Part shown: piece by piece, positions 29,976 to 38,526 of the stretch | Numbering within the stretch: position 1 is the stretch's first letter | Layout of the letters: each line of letters begins with the position of its first letter | Source: RBG-13-68-16 sp050018455 | GTDB taxonomy: Bacteria > Acidobacteriota > Thermoanaerobaculia > Thermoanaerobaculales > Thermoanaerobaculaceae | NCBI GenBank assembly: GCA_050018455.1 | Contig: JBEKAA010000008.1 | Coordinates: 45,307-109,306, forward strand | Length of the DNA: 64,000 bases | Direction: 5' to 3' | Position numbers and translations under genes: made by a program | The notes under the pieces: model-generated | Told to the model about the DNA's origin: nothing | The model's input: only the letters and a program-made list of their open reading frames with translations | Databases searched by the model: none

Positions 29976-32870
29976 CTAGAACGAGTAGCGCAAGGCCAGC
30001 TGGATCTCCCTCGCCGGCAACGTTGCCGAGTACTGCCCGAAGAGCGGGTTGGGCACGTAGGGGGCCTTCGGGTTGGCGATCGTCGGCCCCGAGAGATACT
30101 GGCTGGCGTAGACCGAGTTGACGTCGTAGTTGACGGTGTTGAACAGATTGAACGCCTCCGCGATGATCTCGAGCCGTCCGGCCGAGTGGAACGGCAGGTT
30201 CTTGGTGAGTCGCAGCGAGACGTTCCTATAAACCGGGCCGTCCTGGCCGTTGCGCGACACGCCCGGAGCGCGGTCCGAGATGAAGCCGTCGCCGTTGTAG
30301 TCGTACCCCAGGATCTTGGTCCACGGCTGGCCGGAGCCGTACTCGAAGATCGGCGCGACGGTCATGCCCCACCCGAGCTTGAACACGCCGGACACGACGA
30401 GGTGGTACCGCTCGTCGGACTGGCTGCGCCCCCACTCCCCTTCCGGGTTCGCCGGGTCGCTGGGGTAGCCGGCGGTGTAGACGGGGCTGAAGTCGTCGGA
30501 GAGGTTCTTCTTGTCCGCGACGGTCAGCGAAGCGGCGATCAAGTCCCCGTTCTTGAGCGCACCGTTGAGGCTGAACACCAGCGCCTTGTACTCCGAGTGG
30601 CCGTCGTTCGTGTACGTGTTGATGGCGTTGTAGGCGGGGTTGAGCAGGGTGTGCGTGGCGTTGCCCGACCAGTTCGTGTCCGTCACGAAGATCTCGTCGT
30701 GGCCCTTGACGTAGATCGCCTCGGTGTCGAAGAACAGCCCGGTGCCGCCCAACCGCGTCGTCCACCCGAGGGTGGCCTGATCGGCATACGGGCTCTTGTA
30801 GTTCGGGGCGAGCATCGTGACCGACGGCGGCAGCAGGATGCCGGTGGTCGTCGGGTTCGCCGGGTTGAGGATCGGCAGGGGGCACTGGGCCGGGTTGTAG
30901 ATCCCCAGAGCGAGGCACGAAATGTAGCCGTTGTAGCGGGTGAGCAGCAGGCGCCCGGTCTCGGGGTTCTGCTGCAACTCGGCGAACGCCGGAACCAGCA
31001 GGAAGCGGCCGACGAAGCGGCCGACGCCGCCGCGGATCAGGTTCTGCCCGTCGCCGGCGACGTCCCAGGAGAAGCCGAGGCGCGGCTGATAGTTGTCGTA
31101 GTCGCGCTTGCGGCCGTTGGGGAGGAGCGCCGAGTGGAAGTCGGGATCGTTGCCGTTCGTGTCGAGGTCCCATCGCAGACCGTAGTTGAACGTGAAGTTG
31201 GGCGCAGCCCGCCAGTCGTTCTGGGCGAACAGGCCGATCCGATTGGTGGCGATGTGGGCATCGGCCGAGCCGACGCCGTACAGGTACTCGACAGGGATGG
31301 CCGGAACGAGGACCGTCCCGTTCGACGCGAAGGTGGGGTCGTTCAGATAGATCATCGTCCCATTCGAGAAGGTGGGAATGCTGGACTCTTCCTTCACGTG
31401 CTGGAAGGAAAGGCCCATCTTCCAGTCGTGGTTGTCGCCGTACAGGTGGGAGGTGTCGCGGATCTCCCACTGGGTGCCGTCGCCGATGATGTCGCCGGTG
31501 GTGTTGGTGCCGGTCTTGAGCGTGTTCCCGAGGGAGAACCACTGTTCCATGGCGTCCGAGTTGGTGGGCTCGTCGTACTTCCGGCCACCGACCTGGAAGT
31601 AAAGCTCATTCAGGTAGGTGGAGCTCGGGGCGAGGGTGTGCCCGAGGGTGAGGTTCCAGTTGTCGCGGTTGAGCTGGTTTCCCCACGACTCGTCCGCGAC
31701 GCCGCCGACGTGGAAGTTGTCCTGGCGGTAGCGCTCGTAGGTGAACTTGGCGGTCACCTGCTGGTTGTCGGAGATCGAGTGATCGATGCTGCCGAAGACC
31801 ATCGTCTGGTCCCACGGGTTCGGGATATTTGCCGCCTCCGATGCGAACGCGCCGCCCGGCCGGAAGAGCAGCGGCTCGTCATCGGTCTTGGTGTACTCCG
31901 CCGAAAGGAAGAAGTGCGTCTTGTCCTTGACGATCGGCCCCCCGAGGGTGAAGCCGTACTGCCCGCGGTCGTACGGCGGTTTGGCGGACCCACCAAACAG
32001 CTGCGTCTGTTGGCTCGGCAAGGCCGCGTTCTCGAGAGCGCCCTGGGCTCGCAGGGACTTGTCGCGGTAGTACGCGAACACCGTCCCCATGAGATCGTTG
32101 GTTCCGGAGCGCGTCACAATCGACAGCGCGCCGCCGGCGGAACCGCCGATCTCGGTGTCGAACCGGTTGTTGATCACCCTGAACTCGCTGATCGCGTCCT
32201 GCGAGAACTGCACCCGAGCCATGCCGAGGGCGGGGTCGGTGAAGTCCACACCGTCGACTATGATCGTGATATCCGAGGCGTTGCCCCCGGCCCCGATCAC
32301 AGGGTCACCGGTGATGAAACGGTAACCCCCGCGCTCGCGCTCCACGCCGGGGGCGATGAAGGCCAACATCTGGAAGTTGCGGTCGGCCACCGGCAGCGAC
32401 TGGATCTGTTCCGGGATGATGTTGGTCGAGTCGTCGGTCTTCACCACGTCGACGAGCGGCGCCTGGGCGGTCACCGTGACCGCTTCCGCCTTGGCCTTGG
32501 CGACCTGCATCACCGCGGTGATCCGCAGCGCCTGGCCGACCCGGAGCTCGAGGTTCTCCTCGGAGACCGGTACGAATCCTTCCAGCTCGAGGCGAACGGT
32601 GTACGTCCCCGGCGGCAGCGCGGCAAAGCGCGCGATGCCCGCGGCATCGGTCGGCAGCGTCCGCACCAGGCCGGTGGCGGAGTTCGCGAGCTTGGCCGTC
32701 ACGCCGGGCAACGGCAGCTTGCCGCTGTCCGAGACCTGCAGCTCGACGGTAGCATTGTTGACCTGCGCCAGTGCCGGACCCGCCAGCAGCAGTCCGGCGA
32801 CGCAGGCCGCGAAGACCAGGGCGCCGAGCCCAATCCTCGCGCGTTGATTGGAGAACACTCGCACGTGCAT
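29976..32870 (-). CDS. Oar-like TonB-dependent outer-membrane receptor
   Basis: A 964-residue outer-membrane protein: signal peptide (ending AGPALAQ), carboxypeptidase-regulatory-like domain (about 35-120, KLPLPGVTAKLANSATG), plug (PVADRNFQMLAFIAPGVE ... ITIIVDGVDFTDP) and a large barrel ending EIQLALRYSF. The C-terminal Phe supports barrel insertion. GGGAGGA precedes ATG 32870. A second strong ribosome-binding site (GGAGGA before GTG 33041) would add 57 in-frame residues ahead of the signal peptide; this looks more like a leader peptide. The two receptors in the window are only distantly alike, so different ligands are likely. Confidence 0.92.
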   Translation of the reverse strand: MHVRVFSNQRARIGLGALVFAACVAGLLLAGPALAQVNNATVELQVSDSGKLPLPGVTAKLANSATGLVRTLPTDAAGIARFAALPPGTYTVRLELEGFVPVSEENLELRVGQALRITAVMQVAKAKAEAVTVTAQAPLVDVVKTDDSTNIIPEQIQSLPVADRNFQMLAFIAPGVERERGGYRFITGDPVIGAGGNASDITIIVDGVDFTDPALGMARVQFSQDAISEFRVINNRFDTEIGGSAGGALSIVTRSGTNDLMGTVFAYYRDKSLRAQGALENAALPSQQTQLFGGSAKPPYDRGQYGFTLGGPIVKDKTHFFLSAEYTKTDDEPLLFRPGGAFASEAANIPNPWDQTMVFGSIDHSISDNQQVTAKFTYERYRQDNFHVGGVADESWGNQLNRDNWNLTLGHTLAPSSTYLNELYFQVGGRKYDEPTNSDAMEQWFSLGNTLKTGTNTTGDIIGDGTQWEIRDTSHLYGDNHDWKMGLSFQHVKEESSIPTFSNGTMIYLNDPTFASNGTVLVPAIPVEYLYGVGSADAHIATNRIGLFAQNDWRAAPNFTFNYGLRWDLDTNGNDPDFHSALLPNGRKRDYDNYQPRLGFSWDVAGDGQNLIRGGVGRFVGRFLLVPAFAELQQNPETGRLLLTRYNGYISCLALGIYNPAQCPLPILNPANPTTTGILLPPSVTMLAPNYKSPYADQATLGWTTRLGGTGLFFDTEAIYVKGHDEIFVTDTNWSGNATHTLLNPAYNAINTYTNDGHSEYKALVFSLNGALKNGDLIAASLTVADKKNLSDDFSPVYTAGYPSDPANPEGEWGRSQSDERYHLVVSGVFKLGWGMTVAPIFEYGSGQPWTKILGYDYNGDGFISDRAPGVSRNGQDGPVYRNVSLRLTKNLPFHSAGRLEIIAEAFNLFNTVNYDVNSVYASQYLSGPTIANPKAPYVPNPLFGQYSATLPAREIQLALRYSF

Positions 32871-33078
32871 CTCTTCCTCCCGGGCGTCGTGCGCCCTTTC
32901 CTCGTGAAATACCGCCAAAGACACGGAGGCCCGAGGCCGTTCAGATTGAGCCTCTCGGGCCGTTGTCGTCAGGCAGTGAAACGCGCGGGAGCCGGGGCCG
33001 CTTCGGGAGTGTCTCTTCCGCTCTTTCATTCCCGCGTCCACTGGATCCTCCTACAAAACGAACGCTCGCTATGTTTTC
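32871..33078 (-). other. ~200-nt leader of TonB receptor 2
   Basis: This lies between the predicted transcription start (about 33078) and ATG 32870. It contains a possible leader peptide start (GTG 33041 with GGAGGA 4 nt before it), which is in frame with the receptor and has no stop, and a GGGCG/CGCCC hairpin just before the receptor's ribosome-binding site. No known riboswitch is recognised. Confidence 0.5.
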
Positions 33079-33084
33079 GTTTGG

Positions 33085-33113
33085 ACTGTAGACCCCGAAA
33101 AACGACGTGTCAA
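33085..33113 (-). promoter_or_regulatory. Sigma70 promoter of TonB receptor 2
   Basis: On the minus strand TTGACA (33113-33108) and TACAGT (33090-33085) are exactly 17 bp apart. This is one of the two best promoters in the window. Confidence 0.75.
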
Positions 33114-33155
33114 GAGGGGACCGAAGTTATGAAACTTTGTCTCAAATTTAGAGGA

Positions 33156-34241
33156 CTACCCGAACCCGGGGACGACGCTCCGGTAGAGCTCGATCGCCGC
33201 TGCGGCAAGGCTTTGCGGGGTCCACATCGAGCGCGCCCTGGCCGCTGCGGCCGCACTGCCCGCCCGGCGCATGGCCGGGTCGCGGGTCCAGGATGCGATC
33301 TGCACCGCCAGCGCCGCGGCGTCGTTGGCCGGGTACACGTCGCCGGTGACGCCCGGCTCGATGAGATCGCGAACACCGGGGAGGTCGGCCGCGAGCGCCG
33401 GGGTGCCGCACCCGGCGGCCTCGGCGATCGCGCGGTGCGCCTGGTCGGAGCCGGCGGCGGGGAAGACGAAGACGTCCATCGCAGCGTAGAGATCCTCGAG
33501 GCCCGCCTCGACGTAGCCGGGGAAGGCGAGGCGGCCCGCGACGCCGAGCCTGCGGGCGAGCTTGTGGAGGGCATCCGAGTGCGGGCCCTTGCCGATCACG
33601 ATCCCCCACACCCCGGGCGCCGCGGCGAGCGCATGGATGAATAGATCGTGGCCGCGTCCCCGGTCGAGCTTGCCGATCGTGCCCGCCACGACGGCTTCGG
33701 GCGGGATCCGGAGGCGCTCTCTCACGCCGGTGCGGTCGCCGCCGGGGCGGAACCGCGCTTCGAGGGCGACAGGCAGCACCCGCGCGGGTACGTCGCGCAA
33801 GGCAGCGAGTCTTCTGCACGCGGGGAGCATCGCCGAGTTGGAGAGGCCGACGGCCGCGGTCCCGCGGAAGAGCCAGCGCTGGAAGAGATCGGGCCGGAGG
33901 TGACCGAGGTGGTGGACCCCGCGGACGAGGGGCTTGCCCGCACCCCTGAGGGCTTGGCGGGCCAGCAGGTGATCGTGGGGTAGGTGGGCGTGGACGACGT
34001 CGTGGTCCGAGGCCAGCGCGCGCACGCGGGCCACTGCCGCCCGCACATCGCCGAGCGTCCGCTCCTTGGCGAGGATGGGGCGGCACCAGTCGACGCCGGC
34101 CAGGCGGTCCTCGAGGTTGCGTCCGGGGCGGTAGGCGAAAACGCACTCGACCCCGGCGGCGCGAAGCGCCTCCGCGAGCTGAAGGGCCGTGGCGGCGGCG
34201 CCGGTCCAGCGGTCCGCGGCGACGAGGTGCAGCACTCGCAT
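33156..34241 (-). CDS. GT4-family glycosyltransferase
   Basis: A 361-residue GT-B fold enzyme that transfers a sugar from a nucleotide donor, probably in LPS or surface-glycan assembly. The N-terminal domain starts VLHLVAADRWTGAAATALQLAEAL; the C-terminal donor domain has GTIGKLDRGRGHDLFI, the FPGYVEAGLEDLYAAMDVFVFPA segment and the ExG-type motif AIAEAAGCGTPALA. ATG 34241 is preceded by a TAGTAT box 7 nt away and no Shine-Dalgarno sequence, so a leaderless mRNA is likely; codons upstream come from a repeat. The gene stands alone, antisense to the next genes. Confidence 0.9.
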   Translation of the reverse strand: MRVLHLVAADRWTGAAATALQLAEALRAAGVECVFAYRPGRNLEDRLAGVDWCRPILAKERTLGDVRAAVARVRALASDHDVVHAHLPHDHLLARQALRGAGKPLVRGVHHLGHLRPDLFQRWLFRGTAAVGLSNSAMLPACRRLAALRDVPARVLPVALEARFRPGGDRTGVRERLRIPPEAVVAGTIGKLDRGRGHDLFIHALAAAPGVWGIVIGKGPHSDALHKLARRLGVAGRLAFPGYVEAGLEDLYAAMDVFVFPAAGSDQAHRAIAEAAGCGTPALAADLPGVRDLIEPGVTGDVYPANDAAALAVQIASWTRDPAMRRAGSAAAAARARSMWTPQSLAAAAIELYRSVVPGFG

Positions 34242-34248
34242 CGCTGCA

Positions 34249-34254
34249 ATACTA
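34249..34254 (-). promoter_or_regulatory. -10 box (TAGTAT) of a probable leaderless promoter
   Basis: On the minus strand TAGTAT ends 7 nt before ATG 34241. The upstream -35 area falls inside the heptad array. Confidence 0.45.
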
Positions 34255-34283
34255 GCCGACAGCCCTCCACCACCCGCCCGACC

Positions 34284-34443
34284 AGCCGACAGCCGACAGC
34301 CGACAGCCAACAGCCAACAGCCAACAGCCAACAGCCAACAGCCAACAGCCTCCTCCCCCCAGGTGGTGTTGTGGATGGGAGGGGGAGCTGTGAGCTGTTA
34401 GCTGGGAGGGTGGGTGGTGGAGAGCTGTCGGCTGTGAGCTGGT
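34284..34443. repeat. Long inverted heptad word array (AGCCRAC/AGCTGTS type)
   Basis: Left arm: AGCCGAC three times then AGCCAAC six times without interruption (34284-34346). Right arm: AGCTGTG, AGCTGTT, AGCTGGG (34386-34406), a GGGTGGGTGGTGG spacer, then AGCTGTC, GGCTGTG, AGCTGGT (34423-34443). It separates the divergent GT4 and Trm112-like genes. Confidence 0.9.
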
Positions 34444-34483
34444 TGGGCGGGGGCGAAGTGGTAGCATGCCTGCGGAGGCCGAC

Positions 34484-34726
34484 ATGCCGGTTGATCCTCA
34501 GCTGCTGGAGATTCTCGTTTGCCCGGCGTGCAAGGCGGACGTGGAGCTGGTCCCGTTGCCGCCGGAGGAGTGCGCAACGCTGGTGGAACGGTACCGTGAG
34601 AAGTTCCGCGACGAGGTCCCGGACGTCCGGGAAGGGCTCCGGTGCGCCAACTGCCGGCGCGTCTATCCGATCGTCAGCGACATCCCCGTCATGCTGATCG
34701 ACGAGGCGCTCCCCGCCGCAGGGTGA
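34484..34726 (+). CDS. Trm112-like zinc-ribbon protein
   Basis: An 80-residue Trm112p-family protein. Two Cys pairs (CPAC near the start, CANC about 40 residues on) form the zinc ribbon, and the typical ending IVSDIPVMLIDEA is present. Bacterial members are small partners of methyltransferases or sit in lipid/LPS loci. ATG 34484 is chosen over ATG 34466 because GGAGG lies 5 nt before it. The O-antigen ligase-like gene starts 6 nt downstream. Confidence 0.88.
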   Translation: MPVDPQLLEILVCPACKADVELVPLPPEECATLVERYREKFRDEVPDVREGLRCANCRRVYPIVSDIPVMLIDEALPAAG

Positions 34727-34732
34727 GGCCCG

Positions 34733-35902
34733 TTGGAGGAGCAAGCCCCGAACCGCCCCGCGCGCGCCAGCGCGCTTGCGGCTGGCTCGATCGTGGCGGC
34801 AGCGGCCACGTCGTCGCGGCTCGGAATCGCCAACCCTCTGCTCGTCGTCGCGGCCGTCGCGGCCTGGCGGGCGTGGCGCCTGGGTGAGCTGCGCGGGCGG
34901 CCGTTCCCCCGGCTGCTCGTTCCGCCGCTCGTGCTCTTCACCGCCGCCTCTCTGATCTCGGTGCTCTTCTCGCTGGACCCGCTCGGGAGCCTCGACAAGA
35001 CGCCGCGGCTCGCCGTGCTTCTTCTGGTGCCACTCTCGGCCGCGCTTATCGACCAGGTCTGGTGGAAACGTCTGGTTGCGGCCCTGGCGGTCGCCACGAC
35101 GATCCTGGCAGTCTGGGGAGTGATCCAGTACATGCAGGGCGCCAACGACCTCGAGCACCGGATCCAGGGGCCGCTCTCCCACTACATGCTTTTCGCCGGC
35201 TGCGTCCTTCTCGGGGCGGTCGTGGCGATCGCCGAGCTGCTGCTCAACCCGGCGCGGCGGGTCTGGCTGCTTCTGCCGCCGGCGCTGCTCGGGCCGGTGG
35301 CACTCCTCCTCTCGTACACTCGCAACGCCTGGGTCGGGCTCACCGCCGCACTGCTGCTGCTGGCCGCCGTGTGGCGCCGCCGTCTGCTTCTTCTCTATCC
35401 GGTCCTCGCGATGGCGCTCTGGCTCGTCTTCCCGCGCTCGGTGCTCGACCGGGTCGTCTCCATCTTCGACCTGCGGCAGTCCGCCAACTATGACCGGGTC
35501 TGCATGGCGATCTCCGGCGTTCAGATGATCCGCGACCACCCGATCACGGGTGTCGGGCTCGACATGGTCGGGCGCCTCTACCCGCTCTACCGTCGCGACG
35601 ACGCGCCTCGCTGGCAGGTGCCGCACCTGCACAACAACATCTTGCAGATCGCCGCCGAACGGGGGCTGCCTGCGCTGGCAGCCTACCTGTGGCTCATGGG
35701 CGCGTTCTTCACGGTGACGTGGAGGGGCCTCCCGCGGCTTTCGGGGCCGCGGCGGGCCGCGGTGGCGGCCTCGCTCGCGTCGGTCCTGGCGATCTCGATC
35801 GCCGGCCTCTTCGAGTACAACTTCTGGTTCGCCAACGTGCAATACACGACGCTGGTGCTGATGGGCGCCGGCGTCGGTCAGGTCGAGGAGGCGACCGCGT
35901 GA
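34733..35902 (+). CDS. O-antigen ligase/polymerase-like membrane protein (Wzy_C)
   Basis: A 389-residue polytopic membrane protein with about ten hydrophobic helices. The periplasmic loop with the WaaL/Wzy signature reads MIRDHPITGVGLDMVG...PHLHNNILQIAAERGLP; LSYTRNAWVG is also typical. Such enzymes ligate or polymerise lipid-linked glycans outside the membrane. The start TTG 34733 is the only reasonable one near the preceding stop; it is uncertain. The stop overlaps the xseA start (GTGA). Confidence 0.85.
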   Translation: MEEQAPNRPARASALAAGSIVAAAATSSRLGIANPLLVVAAVAAWRAWRLGELRGRPFPRLLVPPLVLFTAASLISVLFSLDPLGSLDKTPRLAVLLLVPLSAALIDQVWWKRLVAALAVATTILAVWGVIQYMQGANDLEHRIQGPLSHYMLFAGCVLLGAVVAIAELLLNPARRVWLLLPPALLGPVALLLSYTRNAWVGLTAALLLLAAVWRRRLLLLYPVLAMALWLVFPRSVLDRVVSIFDLRQSANYDRVCMAISGVQMIRDHPITGVGLDMVGRLYPLYRRDDAPRWQVPHLHNNILQIAAERGLPALAAYLWLMGAFFTVTWRGLPRLSGPRRAAVAASLASVLAISIAGLFEYNFWFANVQYTTLVLMGAGVGQVEEATA

Positions 35903-37275
35903 GCGCCCGCACCTACGGAGTCGGCGAGCTGATCCGCGAGGTCAACGCCGCGCTCGCGGGCGGCTTCGGGGAGGTCTGGGTGCGGGGGGAGCTCTCGGGC
36001 GTCAAGGTGGCCGGGTCGGGGCACCGCTACTTCCAGGTCAAAGACGGTGAGGGCCAGCTCTCCTGCGCGATGTGGGCGACGCGGGCGGACCGCCTCAAGT
36101 TCAAGCTGGAGGACGGGCAGGCCGTGTTGCTGCGAGGACGCCTTGAAGTGTACGCCCAGCGCGGCTCGCTCTCGCTGGTCGTCGAGGAGGTCCGCCCCGA
36201 GGGGATCGGGGAGCTGCAGCTCGCCTTCGAGCAGCTCAAGGCAAAGCTCGAGGCCGAAGGGTTGTTCGCGGCCCAGCGTAAGCGGTCGCTGCCCGCGCTG
36301 CCCCAGCGGCTCGGCCTCGTGACATCGGCCAGCGGCGCAGCGGTCCGCGACGTGCTCAAAGTGCTCTCGCGCTGGGAGTACCTGTCGGTACTTCTGTACC
36401 CGGTTCGGGTGCAGGGGAAGGGCTCGGAAGGGGAGATCGCACGGGCCGTGCGTTACCTCGGGAGTTCCGGCTTAGTGGATGCCGTCCTCGTGGTGCGCGG
36501 TGGCGGCTCGATCGAGGACCTCTGGGCGTTCAACGAAGAAATCGTGGCGCGCGCCATTGCCGCCTCGCCGGTGCCGGTCATCTCCGGCGTGGGGCACGAG
36601 GTGGACTTCACCATCGCGGACTTCGTCGCCGACGTGCGCGCGGCGACACCGACCCAGGCCGCCGAACTGGTCGTCGCCGCGCTCGAGCGGCAGCAGCGGC
36701 GGGCCGAGACCGCGCAGGACGGCGCGGCCAGCGCGTTCACCCGGAAGCTCGAGCACGCCCGGTTGCGCCTCCACGGGCTCGAGGGTGCGCGGGGCCTGGC
36801 GCGGCTGCCGCTCCGGCTGAAGGAGCTGGATCAGTTGCTCCAGCGCCTCGAAGCGCTGCCGCAGCTCCTGCGCTCGCTCGTCGCGGGGCGCCACCGGCGC
36901 ACGGAGGCGGCCACGGCGCACCTGTACCGCTGGCCGGTCCGTTTCGGGGCGCCGCGCCGCCGTGAGCTCGTCACCGCCCGTCTGGCGGTGGCCGGCGAGC
37001 GGCTGCGATCGCTCGTCGGCCGGCGCCGGCTCGAGCTGGCCGGTGGAGAACGGGCTTTGGGCGCGCTGTCGCCGCGCCGGGTTCTGGAGCGCGGCTACTC
37101 GGTCACGACCCGAGAGGGAGACCCGAAGCCGCTAACGGACGCCGCCGGGGTGAACGCGGGCGAGCGCATCGTGACGACCTTCGCGACCGGGCATCTCAGG
37201 TCGCTGGTCCTGGGGCGCATCAACGGCAGCCAGGGCTCGTTGTTCGAAGAGGAGGAGGAGCCAGTTGACAGTTGA
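35899..37275 (+). CDS. xseA: Exodeoxyribonuclease VII large subunit
   Basis: The 458-residue large subunit of ExoVII, which degrades single-stranded DNA to oligonucleotides together with XseB. The N-terminal OB fold (TYGVGELIREVNAALAGGFGEVWVRGELSG ... GHRYFQVKD) is followed by the catalytic domain (LGLVTSASGAAVRDVL, VVRGGGSIEDLWAFNEE, SGVGHEVDFTIADFVAD) and a long coiled coil. GTG 35899 overlaps the preceding stop. The last residues PVDS are read from a heptad array. Confidence 0.96.
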   Translation: MSARTYGVGELIREVNAALAGGFGEVWVRGELSGVKVAGSGHRYFQVKDGEGQLSCAMWATRADRLKFKLEDGQAVLLRGRLEVYAQRGSLSLVVEEVRPEGIGELQLAFEQLKAKLEAEGLFAAQRKRSLPALPQRLGLVTSASGAAVRDVLKVLSRWEYLSVLLYPVRVQGKGSEGEIARAVRYLGSSGLVDAVLVVRGGGSIEDLWAFNEEIVARAIAASPVPVISGVGHEVDFTIADFVADVRAATPTQAAELVVAALERQQRRAETAQDGAASAFTRKLEHARLRLHGLEGARGLARLPLRLKELDQLLQRLEALPQLLRSLVAGRHRRTEAATAHLYRWPVRFGAPRRRELVTARLAVAGERLRSLVGRRRLELAGGERALGALSPRRVLERGYSVTTREGDPKPLTDAAGVNAGERIVTTFATGHLRSLVLGRINGSQGSLFEEEEEPVDS

Positions 37276-37370
37276 CAGTCGACAGTTGACAGTCCGTGGA
37301 GTGCAGCTCCTGGGTCGTTCCTGGTGTTCGGTTATGTCTTTGCTGTCAACTGTTAACTGTGAACTGTCAA
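37263..37370. repeat. Inverted heptad array between xseA and xseB
   Basis: Left arm 37263-37290: AGTTGAC, AGTTGAC, AGTCGAC, AGTTGAC. Right arm 37343-37370: CTGTCAA, CTGTTAA, CTGTGAA, CTGTCAA. The spacer is 52 bp. The left arm overlaps the xseA stop. Confidence 0.9.
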
Positions 37371-37389
37371 CTCGCCTCTTGGAGGACAA

Positions 37390-37626
37390 ATGACCAAGGA
37401 ATCGTTCGAGCAGGCGCTTGAGGAGCTCGAGGAGGTCGTTGCCAAGCTCGAGAACGAGAGCGTCGGCCTCGAGGAGGCTCTGAAGCTTTTCGAACGTGGG
37501 GTGAGACTCGCCAAGCGCTGCCGCGCGCAGCTGGAGGGCGTCGAGCGGAGGGTGGAGCAGCTCCTGGTCGAGGCCGCCGACGGCGAGGAACCGAAAACCG
37601 CGCCGTTCGCGCCCGAAGAGGAGTGA
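37390..37626 (+). CDS. xseB: Exodeoxyribonuclease VII small subunit
   Basis: A 78-residue XseB: SFEQALEELEEVVAKLENESVGLEEALKLFERGVRL is the family core, with helical pairing to XseA. TTGGAGG precedes the ATG. The stop overlaps the start of the polyprenyl synthase gene. The acidic tail (GEEPKTAPFAPEEE) is variable in the family. Confidence 0.95.
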   Translation: MTKESFEQALEELEEVVAKLENESVGLEEALKLFERGVRLAKRCRAQLEGVERRVEQLLVEAADGEEPKTAPFAPEEE

Positions 37627-38516
37627 GCGTGAACCTCGCCGCATTCCTGGCGGAGGAGCGAGAGCGCGTCGACGGCGCGCTCGACAGGCTGCTCGCCCCT
37701 GCCGACGCGTGGCCGGCGCGCCTCCACGGGGCGATGCGCTACGCGGTGTTCGGCGGCGGGAAGCGGGTGAGGCCGGTTCTGGCGCGGGCCGCATGCCGCG
37801 CGGCCGGGGGCGACGCCGAGTCGATCCTGGAGGCGGCATGCGCTCTCGAGATGGTGCACACCTACTCGCTGATCCACGACGACTTGCCTGCGCTCGATGA
37901 CGACACGCTTCGCCGCGGCCGCGCGACGGTGCACGTGGCCTTCGACGAGGCGCTCGCGATCCTGGCCGGCGATGCCCTCCTCACCGAGGCCTTCGCCGTG
38001 CTCGGGCGCTTTCCCGAAGGCGACGCGTTCGCCGCTCGCCGCGCCGATGGGTGCCGGCTCGTGGCCGAGGCGATCGGCTCCCGCGGCATGGTCGGCGGTC
38101 AGGTGGAGGACCTCGAGGCGACCGGCTCGACACCGGACGGCGCGCGGCTGGAGAAGATCCACAACGCGAAGACGGGGGCTTTGCTCGGCGCGGCGGTGGA
38201 GCTCGGGGCAGTGCTGGCGGGCGCGCCGGGCGCGACCAGGGCCGAGTTCGGCGGCTTCGGAAGGCGCCTCGGCCTGCTGTTTCAGATTGCGGATGATATT
38301 CTCGACGTGACGGGCTCCGCGGCGTCGCTCGGTAAGAGCCCCGGGAAGGACGCCGCCGCGGGCAAGCTGACATACCCGGCCGTGTACGGCCTCGATGCGG
38401 CGCGACGGGAGCGCGACGAGCTGGCGAACGCGCTCGCGGTCGAGGCGCAGAAGCTCGAGAGCAGGAACGGGGTGCTCGGTGCGCTCGTGGGCTACGTGGC
38501 ACGCCGAGACAGCTGA
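37623..38516 (+). CDS. ispA: Short-chain polyprenyl (farnesyl/geranylgeranyl) diphosphate synthase
   Basis: A 297-residue trans-isoprenyl synthase that condenses IPP with allylic diphosphates. The first Asp-rich motif is HDDLPALDDDTLRRG and the second FQIADDILDVTG; GGKRVRP and the KTG motif (HNAKTGALLGAA) are present. The DDxxxxD first motif is the bacterial type. GTG 37623 overlaps the xseB stop; GTG 37629 is an alternative. xseA-xseB-ispA-dxs is a common operon order; it supplies the isoprenoid precursor for lipid carriers. Confidence 0.94.
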   Translation: MSVNLAAFLAEERERVDGALDRLLAPADAWPARLHGAMRYAVFGGGKRVRPVLARAACRAAGGDAESILEAACALEMVHTYSLIHDDLPALDDDTLRRGRATVHVAFDEALAILAGDALLTEAFAVLGRFPEGDAFAARRADGCRLVAEAIGSRGMVGGQVEDLEATGSTPDGARLEKIHNAKTGALLGAAVELGAVLAGAPGATRAEFGGFGRRLGLLFQIADDILDVTGSAASLGKSPGKDAAAGKLTYPAVYGLDAARRERDELANALAVEAQKLESRNGVLGALVGYVARRDS

Positions 38517-38526
38517 GAGGGGAACG

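Noticed and set aside
29901..33644. A 1247-codon open frame on the plus strand
   Set aside because: It is antisense to TonB receptor 2 and the GT4 gene, has no homology-like motifs, and arises from GC-rich codon bias.
34284..34350. CRISPR-like array
   Set aside because: The repeated unit is 7 nt with no spacers and no cas genes nearby; it is a tandem word array.
34250..34360. Protein-coding N-terminal extension of the GT4 gene
   Set aside because: The codons (AVGCWLLAVGC type) are a translation of the heptad array, not conserved sequence.
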